Notes: generated by a model not told the origin, from the sequence alone. Positions 22,155 through 33,730 are shown, counted from the stretch's first letter. The stretch is 64,000 bases of DNA from Rhabditophanes sp. KR3021 (GCA_963281155.1 CAUJLY010000001.1:1054001-1118000), one strand, 5' to 3'. Numbers and translations: made by a program.

Positions 22155-23595
22155 TTGGTTATCTTACTTTTAGATTGTTATTTTAACAAATTGTTTTAAA
22201 GAAAGAGTTGTTTAAAAATGTAACGTATCATCTTAATAAATTTGATTTTATCAGTAGTTTTTGTTGTGTAATTTGCCATGGTACTACATGCCATCAAAAA
22301 ACACCTTTTACACATTCCAATTTAAAATCAACACAAAACGAACAACGGCTGTCAGTTAAGATAAAAGGTTAGTTCGATTAATAATGGCTTTTTGACTGAT
22401 TCCATTAGAAGGTATCTCGTTTTTCTGTTAATGATATGTGAAATTCGAATGAACCAAGTCAGTTAATTTCCTATTATTAAATTCCCTAAATAAGTAAATA
22501 AGTCTGAAATCATATTTTCGTGAAATATTTAAATGACCCCCATGAGCAGCAGAAAAGAGATATTCAAATTTATTTTAAAGATTTAGGTATAAAAAACCGT
22601 GGCTTTCAAACTGCATTAACGGAATTCTCATAAAATACTTAGTGCTCCGGGGGCATAGGGTTAAAGGGTCAAAAACTTTGACTTTCCCAGACTTGCTCCA
22701 TGAATGAGCCCTAAACTGATATTATGAAAAAACTGAGTCTAATGGCATATTTATGAAATCAAGGGGTTAAGGGGTTCGCTTGCTAGGACGACTAATAAGG
22801 TAGACCACAAATGGTAAAAAAATATTTCTTTTGTACTATGTTTATAAGTGTCAAAATAGGTTTACATTAATCAACGCTCTTATGTAGAAAGTTAGAATCT
22901 CATTTGGTTAGGGATAGGCCGCCTGCAACGCAATGATAAAAAAAGAAGTCTTGAAAAGGTGTATTCCGAATCTGGTGTTTGTAAAATTGTATGCTATTTT
23001 ACTCAAAAAAGAATTTCATTGATCAATTGATTAGTTGTTTAGTCTTTATCTTTTTTTATTAGGTCTTAAAATTTATTATCAAAATTAATTTTTTCATGAT
23101 ATTTTTATTAGACATTAAAACTATTAAGATCTCCACCATAGTGATACGGAGTTCGGCAAGAGACTTAGGGAACGACATCAAGATAGATAGTTCATTATCA
23201 AATCAAGAGGGTTATATATGCTAATAGAACATAAATGTGAATATAATAATATATGGATAATATCTATATGCAGATTATGTTACAAAATATTAACAATCAA
23301 AATTTCAAACTTTATTCAGTATTGATTTGACTTATGTAGTGTTGAAATTATAGTTAAATGTTACACATTATATTTACATGCTATTAGATTTTTTAATCAT
23401 ACAATTGAAATTAGTAATAATGCTGCCATGCATTCATATAAAACTAACCGAATTGGGCAGTAATATATTAAGATGCAAAAATTGAGATTTTTGAAAAGTT
23501 CTAGGATACACAAATGCAGTTATTGTCTAGAAGTTGAATTTATAACTGTTCTTAAGATAAGATATTCCCATTAAACGTTATGTGGCAACTTAGAC
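22155..23595. other. Intergenic, no gene recognised
   Basis: About 1.4 kb without a supported open frame. A stretch at about 22640-22960 has visibly higher GC than its surroundings and short palindromes, but I cannot name it. Confidence 0.45.
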
Positions 23596-24684
23596 TTATA
23601 AGGTATATCCAAGAAGTCGGCGCCAAAACCTACTCCAAATTTTAATAAGAAAATTCTGGGCAGTTTGATTGAATAAGAATAGTGCAATGGGATTTATGCA
23701 ATTATGCAATATCACAATACACATAACAAAAAATCCCCAGTACATTACATTCTCCGGTCCAAGTGACTCGCCTATTTTATAGCTGTAACTGAAGAATATT
23801 GTTTCAATCACATACATCGCGGATAGTAAAAATCCTTGGCATAAGATTGTCCGCTCATAACTGAATTTCTTGTCTTTTAACGTTAAATTGGTAATGCTTT
23901 GATTACTGATGGTTTGGCTGTTGTGTCTAGTTGCTCTAATTTGCGGTTTTAATGCAAATTTAGAAAAAAAAGATTTTGCTTGCAACGGCTTTTGTAATGC
24001 ATTTGTTTTCAAGGTTTTAGATATTGTTTTGACCCTTATAAATGTCAGAATATACAAAACAATATTAAGAACAGGAAGAAAAATATTTAAACCATTCGAA
24101 ATTTCATGATACTCAACACTGCCATATCGATCATACTTACTGCGATAATACAAATTAATACCCAAATTGTTGTATTCCTTGTACCATCCAAGCCATACAT
24201 TTGCAAATGTTGTTACTATTCCGTAAATCCAAGAAAAAACGCAGTAACCTATTATTAGGTATTTGCGATTGAATCTTATACAGTTCGTAAAGTAAAATAT
24301 TGAAAATCTTTCCATAGCTAATAAAGTCATCAGTGATGCCGCTGCATTGTAGTTTAATGTTTCAATTTCACACAAAACGCGATAAAGCCATGTATTCATG
24401 TAATCTAAAAAGGTAACAATATTTACAAAAGCAGTCAACTAACCATCAGTAAACGCTTTTGCTCTGGAAAAAGTTAAGGGGATGACTACTCCTAAAATGG
24501 AACAATTTTTTAATATATCAGCAACAATCAAATTTTTAGATATTATGAAGACATCAGCATCTTTGAAATAGTCTTTTAATGCATAGAAAGTATAGATCAT
24601 CAAGAAGTTCAATATCAAAGACAATGATGTTAACAATACAAAGCATATTGCAAAAATAAGTCTTTTTGTATTTTCGGTATCCAT
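23596..24684 (-). CDS. Seven-transmembrane chemoreceptor, srx-like
   Basis: Exons 24444-24684 and 23596-24404 flank a 39 bp intron and give 349 residues. The TM3 region reads LCEIETLNYNAAASLMTLLAMERFSIF, equivalent to the srx/srsx D/ER(Y/F) element. TM7 reads ILHNCINPIALFLFNQTAQNFL, with the H..NP..f..fN pattern of Srx receptors. The third intracellular loop is long and basic (KSFFSKFALKPQIRATRHNS). Start is the ATG at 24684 in MDTENTKRLIF. The likely role is chemosensation on ciliated neurons. One of the shortest introns in the window, it splits the first extracellular loop. Confidence 0.82.
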
Positions 24685-25354
24685 TTTAAAAACTTGGAAG
24701 TAAGTATTATACGATTATATTCAAACTTTATAAAAGCTATTTATATTATTCAACATTCAATTGGTCGGTAGAAAACGAATTTATTATTGTAATATCATAA
24801 CGTTTATCCTATTTTTTTCCTTTTAATTATCTCAATTTGCAAATAATTGTGTTAACTTTCACACACAAAGTAAACGGTCCTTATTCATGCACTAGTCAAT
24901 CATTCCCTCAAACTGTGCGGTTTTTTGACGCTTGCGACATTTTAATTTTTGTGTGTTCATAAAAGTAAGTTAAAATCTGATAACCACAAATTACTTTCAG
25001 CCATAAGCAAAGCATTTATCCTTTGAAATATAAAACTCCAATTAAATTGTGTAATGTTCTCATGAATGTTGCAATATTTAACAATTCCATCACATGTAAT
25101 TGCCAGAAATAAATTTATACATATTTAAGTAGTCTATTATTTTACCACCACAAGCAAACTTATGAAATAGATGATTACTTATTATCTTCCTAAATCGTTA
25201 ATTTTTTATATTAATTTCTTAATTAAATTCCCATAATATTTCTTACCAGGTTGATACCTTATCTAATCAACTAATGTTTAGCTCTTTAAATGAAAGCTTT
25301 TTCTTATTCATTTCCACTCTTATAAATAAAATTACTATTTTAACTGTTTAAGAA
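24685..25354. other. Divergent promoter region with a repeated 28-mer
   Basis: Lies between the srx-like gene (-) and the Hsp110-like gene (+). A 28 bp segment at 24935-24962 recurs identically at 30134-30161. Confidence 0.5.
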
Positions 25355-27648
25355 ATGGCTGATTTTGCTATAGACTTTGGAAATTGTCACTCTACAATTT
25401 CTAGGCTTGGAGATTGTTTTCCTGAAATTATTAATAATGACTATGACAAACACCAAACTATGTGAGTAATTAAATTTAATATTTAAAATTATGATGTACA
25501 TGTAGATCGATCGTGGGGTTTCGTCAAGATGAAAGAATTTGTGGACAATTAGCTAAAGATGAAATATTTCTTAACTTTCAAAGTACTATTACAAATTTTA
25601 AACATTTGTTAGGAAGAGATTTTACAGATAGACATGCGCAAGATTTAAGCAAATTTATTCCTTCTGAAATACGAGCAACTGATGACAACAAAGTGGCATT
25701 TGCAGTTGAATATAAAGGAAAAACAAAAATTGTTAGATGCGAAGAAGTTTTGGCCGGTTTAATTAAACATTTAGCGAATTGTTTTACTTTAAAGACAAAT
25801 ATAAATCCAACTAGAATTGTAATAACTTGTCCTTCGTTTTTTACAAGTTCTCAAAGACAGGCAATTATCGATGCTACAGAAATTGCTGGTTTCAAGTGTC
25901 ATAAATTGGTTAATGAAAATTCCGCAATAGCAAGATTGTTTTCACTTGTTACTACTGACATGCCTTCCACTAATTATCAAATGGTTTTGTTTCTTAATAT
26001 CGGACAAACATCAGCAGAAGTAAGCATTTTTAAAATGAACAGTAAAAAATGTAAATTAGAAGCTAGTCAATATAGTTTATTAGTTGGTGGACTGTATTTT
26101 GATGATATTATTTGTCAATATTTTGCTAGAAAAATCGAAGAAAGATACAATATAGACATTAATTCCGATAAGAAAACATTTTTTAAATTGTTAAGCAGAT
26201 GTGAAACTATAAAAAAGAAAATTTCTCGTCATAATAATAGTGAAAAAATAATTTTTGATAATTTCATGAACATACCTATTTTTGAAGATTCTATTGATAA
26301 TTCTATCTTTGTAAAATTAGCTGAGACAAAATTTAAAATTATTGAAGATTTGATTAAGAAAACGCTGGATTATGCAAAACTGAAACCTAAGAACATTGAA
26401 AAAATTGTTTTGACTGGTGGATCAGTGAGAATTCCCAAAATAAAACAAATAATTGAAAGGATATTTAAAAAAAATATTAACGGAACTATGAATGAAGATG
26501 ATGCTGTTTCAATGGGTGGATCATTATTTACAACTAGTAGATCACACTATAAGATTCAAATTCCTAGAATGATCGGATACCGTGAATCATCCAACCTGAA
26601 AACGATTATAGTCGATCAACAGGATGATGATTTATCGTCTGATGGAACTTTTACTAAACTTTTTATGTTAGCATGTTCTAATGAAAACCTAAAAGTCTAC
26701 GAAAATTATGAAACAGATTTAGAAAACAAAGGATTATGTGAATTTTTTCGCCTAATGATTAAAGGACAAAGCCAGAATAAAAGGGATTATTATTATTGCA
26801 TGTTTTATTCAGATATTAATGGTATTATATCATTAAAATTGTTTGATTTTGATAATACCAAAAATAATGAAACTGAAATGGATGAAAAGACCAAACGCAA
26901 GTCCGTGATATCTATAAAAAAGTTATCTGGAAGCAATTTAAATATTAAAGGTTATAGGACTTTGGAAAACTACTTACAAAATGATATTAAACAAAAGAAA
27001 GTAAAATTAGAAGCAAAGAATGATTTAAAAAAAATAATAAATACTATTATAGAATGGACAAGTGATTATGAATTTGAATCGAATGAGCAAATTTTAAATA
27101 TCCTTAATGACATGGAAGAAGTTATAAATTATGATCAAAATGAATCCTCAAGAACCGTCGACTATTATAATGAATTGAAAATAAAATTGTATATAGAACT
27201 TGATAAATATTTCCAAAACCCGAATATTAAGGAAAAATATGAAGAACTGTTTCGTGAAACAATTAATTCATTATCATCGGAAGCTGATATTGCTACTAAA
27301 AATGATTCAAACAATTCTGAAAAAGAAGAAAATGCAACTATTCCTGCTTTGAACCAGCAAACATCAACTTATAGAGGACGGGGTAAACCAAAGTTTGGCA
27401 AAAGAGAAATAGCTGATTTAGAAGATCTGAAACCCAATTCTCATTCAGTAACTAAAGGATCCATTTCATGTAACAAATCTTCAGGAAATGTTGACAGTCA
27501 AAGTGATCATCATCGTGAAGGCAGAAAAGGTCACGAAGATAGAAAAGGAGGCGGCAATAAAAGGGGTGACCAAAGTGGCAGTTCATTGGATAGTAATAAA
27601 GATGACATTGTTAGTAATAACCAAAGAAAAGATTTACCTAGCGAATGA
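25355..27648 (+). CDS. Divergent Hsp110/Hsp70-superfamily protein
   Basis: Two exons (25355-25461, 25506-27648) give 749 residues. The actin-like ATPase fold is complete in outline. The N terminus is ADFAIDFGNCHSTI where Hsp70 has GIDLGTTYS. NFKHLLGRDFTD matches the FKR..GR.FSD of Hsp110. ITCPSFFTSSQRQAIIDATE and the segment GFKCHKLVNENSAIA follow. LFLNIGQTSAEVSIF stands where Hsp110 has VDMGHSSFQVS and Hsp70 has DLGGGTFD. Then come VLTGGSVRIPKIKQIIERIF and DDAVSMGGSLFTT. Hsp110 proteins are nucleotide-exchange partners of Hsp70. Beyond the ATPase domain similarity fades; the last 100 residues are Gly/Arg/Lys/Asp-rich (RGRGKPKFGKRE). It is much more divergent than a housekeeping Hsp110, so a lineage-specific paralogue is likely. 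Confidence 0.82.
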
Positions 27649-28594
27649 GCAATTTATTAGAACCTAATTAAATTTGTCAAAACGAATAATTTCTAATACG
27701 TGATATTATCAATTTTATATGTGATGTTTCATATTCCAGATAGTTTAAAATTAAATAACGCAATTGCCAAAACTACAAACATTTATTTCGAGGTGATAAG
27801 TAAAGTAATTACTGTTTAAAATTATTTTGTTTAATGTTAACATTTATCATTCAAAATATTCAATAGTATCATCCTCCTCATTGTCAAGTTCATTATTGTT
27901 ATTGAGATTAATGGTGAATGAATCAAACATCTTTTGAGTATCACATTCATCATCTCTTGGACAAACTTCTGTTTGTCATATTTTAATTTGCTTTATATTG
28001 TCAACTTCCATAGTTTTATTACCAGAAATAAATTCATTCAAACAATTTTGTATTCAATAATTAATTTCTAAATACATACTTATTCTGTTGAATTTTTACT
28101 CAATCTTGTGATTCAAAATTTCAAATGATACCCCATGATAGATCAGCTAATTTTGTTTAATGATTTCATATTTAAAATCTTTCAAGGAATTTTCACAAGA
28201 AATTATATAAATGTTATTAATTAATCACTTTCCTTTCAAACCTTCCAGACAATAAGTATTTCTATTAGTCAACTGTTTTATGAAGGATATTAGTGAAGTT
28301 ACTTCTATCAAGAACGGAAATTATTTTTTGTCAATAAAAAGGTATAATATCTCTTTTATGATCCCGATGTCTCCTTTTATCGCATTAAATTGTGCCTACT
28401 TAAGTCATTAAATGGCAATTGAACTTTTTAGATTTGTCATTAATGCATATATTTCGAGGATTTTTCAGAAGGCTTTTACATACACTTTTTATAATTTGTT
28501 TTATTAAACATATTAATGGGTTTCAATCACACAATAATATATTATAAGCAGACTATGTATTAAAAATGTAAAAATGAAGAAATTTAATACATTC
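27649..28594. other. Intergenic, AT-rich
   Basis: Downstream of the Hsp110-like gene. No intact frame or recognisable relic is visible before the pseudogene that begins at about 28595. Confidence 0.5.
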
Positions 28595-29212
28595 CAAAGA
28601 TATTGGAAATAACCTGCAGCGTCATATAGCTCATTTACGTTCTTGCACACAATATGCAATACATAATTACCTCCATTTTCGAATGTATGTAGTATATAAC
28701 CTTTGGCATTCACAATAAATTGATTATAATTAGAATTGAAGACTGAAAGTACTTTCTAGTATGTTTGACAGAACTCAATTTGATTCCATCAAGTTTAGTT
28801 GAATCAACATTGCTTCCGCTTTTAGCAGCATAAATTCAATCGAAAAATCCTATGCCAAACTGCAAATTGAGTCGTTCCCTTTACTCATACCAACAATTGG
28901 TGCATAATGCCGAAAGTGTCCATTCGATGTCACGTCATATGGTTGGACAATAGATCCCAATCTGTATTTACTTATTTGTCCGCTAACTGATGTAAAGGCA
29001 GTTTCAGTTTTATCGAATCAATCGAGATCTGTGAGCCCAACATTACTAACAATGTTGTCCTTTCCTTGAATACCGCCAACACTATCAAAAACAGTAATTT
29101 TCAAAACTTCAGTCCAATCAAAACCCATATTTGGTGGAGATATATTTAATCTCCTTGTAAAATCGGCATGAAAGTTATAACTCGATTTGCATGTCTTTCC
29201 ACACAAAAGATT
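28595..29212 (-). pseudogene. Decayed IgGFc-binding-like gene fragment
   Basis: Reading the minus strand, several segments align in order with the intact protein at 57946-59462. [13 protein letters not shown] matches [23 protein letters not shown] then KITVFDSVGG matches TTRVYIAPP then NVTVFDETND. SKYRLGSIVQPYDVTSNGHF matches QYRLGADVQGDGLTANGHF. YILHTFENGGNYVLHIVC and DAAGYF match FGLHTFDTNVKYAAYVFC and DATGF. Two in-frame stops (after GLTDLD and SICSLA) and at least one frameshift break the reading. Only the middle and C-terminal parts remain; the 5' end stops where histone H4 sequence begins on the other strand. It is a relic paralogue. Confidence 0.78.
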
Positions 29213-29215
29213 CTT

Positions 29216-29470
29216 GCAAAATGTGGCGTCAAGCGTCATCGCAAAGTACTTCGTGTTAACATCCAAGGAACCCCTAAGCCAGGTATCAGACGTTTAGCTC
29301 GTCGTGGTGGAGTCAAGAGAATCTCCGGAGTTTTAAAGACTTTCCTTGGAAATGTTATTCGTGATGCTGTTATCTATTGTGAACATGCTAAGGGAAAAGC
29401 CGTTACTGCTATGGATGTTGTCTATGCTTTCAAAAGACAAGGAGAAACTTTTTACGGATTCGGAGGTTAG
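29216..29470 (+). pseudogene. Truncated histone H4 copy
   Basis: The frame reads [23 protein letters not shown], then jumps directly to [28 protein letters not shown] and YGFGG before the stop. This is histone H4, but the conserved LIYEETRG block between KRISG and VLK is missing as an exact 24-nt in-frame deletion. There are also several substitutions at near-invariant sites, such as [10 protein letters not shown] and HAKGKAV. The N-terminal SGRGKGGKGLGK tail is absent, and the open frame upstream of 29216 is antisense to the neighbouring pseudogene. Codons remain C/T-ending and histone-like, so the copy came from a highly expressed gene. It is unlikely to make a working H4. Confidence 0.85.
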
Positions 29471-30743
29471 TTTATTTAACACAAACAATTATTTCATATC
29501 GAATTCCCAACAGTCCTCTTCAGAACTATCAATTATTTTTCTTTTTATAAATGATGTTTAAATAAATCATCTCTCATCAATTTCATTTTTGTATGACTAA
29601 CTTCATCTGCATTTGTATATGTCGTTAAATATATACCAAATAATATGTCGTGTATTATTCAGTAATAAAATATTACCGGTCTTTTTGATAATAAGTTATT
29701 GCAAAATATTAAATAAATTTGATATTGTTTGTTTGTATTTTAGAGACCTTTTCGAATCTCATTCCAAAATTTGCTAACAGAACTCATTTAGAATCCTGAA
29801 CGCATACTAACCTCAAACTGGGTTTTTTAAACCGTCTTAGTCTGTTTTAGTCAGTCTTTTCTGTGCACATATGTGACAATCGAAAGTGGGACCTTGCGCA
29901 GAGTAGTAGGGTGCATTAGTATTCGCCCTACCATATTTTTATAGGGCGAATGATATGTTACCCCTTTTTTTATTTTTGCTATGTAAATTCTAATAATTTC
30001 AACTCTCAAAAATGTGTGTACATTTCTGATTAAAAGATATCAAACCGAATGTCAATGTATTCAATTAATTAGTACAATTTTATTCGATAGTAAAGTTGTT
30101 TGATGCAAATATTGAAACGACTAGAGTAAAAAACGACATTTTAATTTTTGTGTGTTCATAAGCCCATCTGAAACCAAACATAGCATGTGTTTATGAGTGT
30201 TAAGATATGGTGATAGTAATCCTTGTTTAGACCTTCTGTATATTGAGCAATAACCCTGCCATATGAATCAACTTGGTCAACGTTTGTTTTTTTGCCATTT
30301 ATTTTGTATGAACTTATTTGTATACAGGATCATGCTGCATATTTAATTGTTGTGTGGTAATTTCCAAGCATCCTTTTCAGTTAACATAGATTCGATCCAT
30401 ACATGCTGACATTTTTATTACTCCAATATAGTTGTTAGTATTTTAGATTTTTCTGAGACAATAAATGGTTTGAAACTTGCTAACAGGAACTTGTAGGGCA
30501 AATTTAGTTGAATGTAGTTATACTAAATGAATAGGTAAAACTAATACATCACATTGTTTTAAAATGAGAGTATTATTAAAGAAAAAGTAATCATATTTGA
30601 TTAATGAGTAAATGTAGCATGTATTGTAAGTTAGCAGAAAGGAAAATATGAAAAATATGTTATTTGTTTCTGTTAAATTTAAAATAACTTAAAATTATTG
30701 AATGTAAGAAATTTAACAAAACTAAATACATTATTTATATAAG
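29471..30743. other. Intergenic with a small inverted repeat
   Basis: No gene is supported. A perfect 10-bp inverted repeat (attcgcccta / tagggcgaat) lies at 29921-29930 and 29942-29951 with an 11-nt spacer. The 28-mer shared with 24935-24962 is at 30134-30161. Confidence 0.5.
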
Positions 30744-31146
30744 TTAGAACAATATTTTAGAACTCCATCCATTTAATTCTGGTAATTTAATATTAAGAAT
30801 ATTCCACACCTCGTTTTTCTTATCATATTTCTGTATGTGATCACAACCTCCTCCAGCGACAAAAATAGATTCTTCAGATTCTAAAGATTTTGCTCCATAA
30901 ATGTTTCTTGGAAGATCACTAATTTTACTCCATGTGCTATTTCTTATACCATATACGTAGTACACGTTTCGATCATTACTGTAAATATCACCTCCTGCAC
31001 ATGTAATAGTTTGACCAAATGTTGAATAGCTCATAAAAATACTTGCTATGACCAGCTAAATCATTCTTGATACTTTTATAGACCCATCACTAAAATTTAA
31101 AAGTAATTCGCATTCTAAATTACAAACATCATTTTCAACATCACAA
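30744..31146 (-). pseudogene. BTB-Kelch relic with internal deletion and frameshifts
   Basis: The minus-strand upper part reads CNLECELLLNFSDGSIKVSR and then, after a one-base shift, LAGHSKYFYELFN. That is the V..R..LA.HS.YF..LF core of a BTB domain. Directly after it, in another frame with its own ATG at 31034, comes a Kelch-like stretch: TITCAGGDIYSNDRNVYYVY, STWSKISDLPRNIYG and ESIFVAGGGCDHIQKYDKKN. A BTB-Kelch protein normally has a BACK domain of over 100 residues between these parts; here it is absent. BTB-Kelch proteins act as Cullin-3 ubiquitin ligase adaptors. The remaining 96-codon Kelch frame (30744-31034) is open but covers only about two blades, so a functional product is doubtful. 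Confidence 0.65.
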
Positions 31147-31274
31147 CTTCAATATAAGATTGATAATGTGCTTTAGATTTGACAACAAATAAAATAACAG
31201 AATATGATTAAATAAAAGTTTATATGTTTTAAAAATACGCTTATTTAACTGAGATAAATAATTTAAATTTCTGT

Positions 31275-32347
31275 TTACATTAAATCATGTTCAATAATAT
31301 CTTCTGGCATATTTATAAAATGGTGATATGCTTCAACTAAATTGACCCATACTTTAAAATCCGGTCCAAAATATAGACGACCACCAGTAACTATGGTTAA
31401 AAAGACAAACGGCACCCATATGGCAACAAGTGAGAAAAATACCCTATTCAAATCAGCAAAACCATACATTCCTTTGTATATTCGTAGCATTTCTATGTAG
31501 ATATTTCTTTTCCTAATCAAAACCGGCGTCTTACTTTTCTGCCATAATATGGCCCAGCAAACAACTTTGTTCGTTCGATGAAACTTATGTCTACAATTCA
31601 GATTTCCATTGTGTGTGATACTATTGTTGTGATCTATATTTATGGAAATTTCCTTCTTCATGTCTATTGGGTATATTTCATTTTCTTGACCACCACATAA
31701 GATACAAATTTCACCTTCTGTTTTTGGAATAATTAAGCCATCATGATCATAATTATCCATTTGATGAGCCATTTTTGACAATACAATAACTGAAAAATAA
31801 TTTGACATAGCCATAAAAAACATCAATCCAAAGACTAAATAAAGAAAATTATTTGATATCCGGTCTAAAAATTTATTCTCAATTCCAGTCATTGCCATAA
31901 AAGGTACTTTAACCAATGGTATGATGTAACGTAACACAAATCCAATTAAAACAATAATTGCCGTGCAACATTTGAATATATTATTTGTAATTTGAACACT
32001 TTTTCCTGTTAAAGTATTGCATGCATTCACATATAGATTTAACATACCATATGTGTAGATGGTGAATAAAAATAACATAGCATATTGTTTGGTGATGTAA
32101 GTACCGCAAATTGTCATACTCCACATCAGAAATGTTGTTGATAACTGGAAAACCAAATAATTAATATATGCATTGATGTAAAGTAACTTACAACTAAAAA
32201 ATTGCTGTTTTTATATTTCCATAGATAATGTATTGTAATTGCGAAAAAGCATCCCAAACCAAGTGCCGACAATATGAAAAAATAAATTGTCCGTTTATCT
32301 TGAAAGACAGCTGAATTTAGATCTATTGTTGACAGAAACTCAAGCAT
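31275..32347 (-). CDS. RNF-121-like membrane protein with degenerate RING finger
   Basis: Exons 32192-32347 and 31275-32144 give 341 residues (RNF121 is about 327). Five to six hydrophobic spans are followed by a RING-like block and a last membrane-associated segment, the RNF121 layout. The block has GEICILCGG (first C-x2-C) and LNCRHKFHR (C-x-H-x2-H). Where RNF121 has the sixth, seventh and eighth zinc ligands (HEFC and CPYC), this protein has HRTN and TPVL. Three of eight ligands are thus missing, and E3 ligase activity of the usual kind is unlikely. RNF121 is a Golgi/ER membrane E3. The frame is otherwise intact with a well-formed 47 bp intron, so the gene looks expressed: a diverged paralogue rather than a relic. 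Confidence 0.72.
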
Positions 32348-32842
32348 AATGTGTTAGTAGTTAGTCTGAAACGCACATTGGATAAATAAATGTTATGGTG
32401 ATACGTAAAAAGAACATCTCAAAAAGTAAAGCTTTTGGAAAAGATTGATGTCTACTTGCAGTAACTTTATTCCAATTTTTAACTATTGTAGGCTCATTTT
32501 GGTTAGAATGATGTAAATTTAGAAAGACATTTTTACATAGAAGTTGATTTTCGTTTATTCGAGTTGGTATTTTATAACGATACGTGTGATACAATTTTCC
32601 AAATGGCAACCAACTAACGTTTCAAATCAAAGTTTCATTTTTTTGAAACAAATAATATGCAAAATAAAATTAATACAACTGATATAAAACAGTAAATATA
32701 AATGGCACAAGCAGAGTGAAACGCATTTCAAAAATATCTTCTATCAATCTTTCTTTTGTTTTGCCATTGTTGATAAACTTTTAAGCTCCTTTTCAACTTC
32801 AAAATATTAAAATCTAACAAATAATGGAGTACTTATACTCTA
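32348..32842. other. Intergenic; one open frame without ATG
   Basis: A minus-strand frame at 32361-32609 reads protein-like (KLYHTYRYKIPTRINENQL, NWNKVTASRHQSFPKALLF) but lacks an ATG and has no recognised family. It may be another coding relic. Confidence 0.3.
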
Positions 32843-33207
32843 CTATGAGCCATATATAGCTATTACAAGTATAATTTGGTCTGTGAGTGTGAAGTTAAAA
32901 TTGGCAATCATCATATTACTGAGTTTGTGTATTTCCATAGATTCATCAGATATCTGAAAATATGTAATTACATAAATACTTTATAAATCATACGCTAACA
33001 TACTTTTTTATTAACCAATTCACTTTCACCATCTGGCAATAAAATTGCATTTAGAAAAGAGTAGGTAAGAGCTAGAAATATTAAAAATATTATTCCATAA
33101 AATACTTCTTCAATTGATTTGATATAAAAGATAGATTTATTTTGACAAAAGACGTCATACTTTGTTGAATAGGTCACAACAACATATAAAATTATATAAT
33201 GAAACAT
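32843..33207 (-). CDS. Small hypothetical membrane protein
   Basis: Exons 33004-33207 and 32843-32953 join in phase 0 across a 50 bp GT-AG intron to give 104 residues. One hydrophobic span (VFYGIIFLIFLALTYSFLNAILL) is preceded by a short N-terminal hydrophobic stretch. The tail is NMMIANFNFTLTDQIILVIA. No family is recognised. An open hydrophobic stretch further upstream on the same strand (IPVVIFAY) ends in a stop, so this may be the surviving 3' part of a larger gene. It lies in a region rich in relics. Confidence 0.35.
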
Positions 33208-33550
33208 CAACACTCAGTATATGCAAATATGACAACTGGAATTGTGATTTTTGTATATTTTATAAATCCATTAATTCCAAAACTAGGTATTGATCCAAAC
33301 AAAATAACTGAATGTCATTAGAAGAAGAACATTGCGACAACTCCATAAACAGTCCCATTTATCAAAGAAGGACCATTATAAATAAACCTCATAATAAAAG
33401 TAATAATTAAATATAAAAAAATGTAAACAATAAAAGTATCTTTTATGAAAATGAACATTATTTAAATGATTAGTAATTGAATATCGAATATTGATAAGTA
33501 TTATATGTTCCTTAAAAGATAATATATAGTAAATAAAGAACACTTATAAT
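33208..33550. other. Intergenic
   Basis: AT-rich sequence up to the left target-site duplication (33543-33550) of the MITE. It contains short open hydrophobic stretches on the minus strand but no gene model that holds together. Confidence 0.4.
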
Positions 33551-33730
33551 CAGAGATGGAATTTCCTCACTTTGGCAGGTTTAAAAATGTCTAAAAGGGG
33601 GGGAATTTAGCCAACGTGAAGGAAAAATAAATTAAAATTTGTAAAGGTAAAAGTGGTGGGGAACATTGGAAGAAAGTAAACTATAGTGGGGATCCCCCCA
33701 CATAAAAATAATTTTTGAATGCCATCCCTG
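33551..33730. mobile_element. hAT-like MITE (non-autonomous DNA transposon)
   Basis: A 180 bp element has terminal inverted repeats CAGAGATGGAATT at the left and, reverse-complemented, CAGGGATGGCATT at the right (11 of 13 identical). It is flanked by 8-bp direct repeats cttataat (33543-33550) and gttataat (33731-33738), identical at 7 of 8 positions. CAGRGRTG-type ends with an 8-bp duplication are the hallmark of hAT transposons. The interior has no coding capacity, is locally G-rich (a run of eight G near 33596) and holds a short palindrome (tgggg-atc-cccca) near 33687. Its mobility would depend on a transposase elsewhere. Confidence 0.72.

Noticed and set aside
29018..29266. 82-codon minus frame treated as one gene
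   Set aside because: Its N-terminal part is antisense to histone H4 and the rest belongs to the IgGFc-binding-like pseudogene.
33686..33701. GC-rich palindrome as a terminator or binding site
   Set aside because: It lies inside the MITE and is better seen as internal element sequence.
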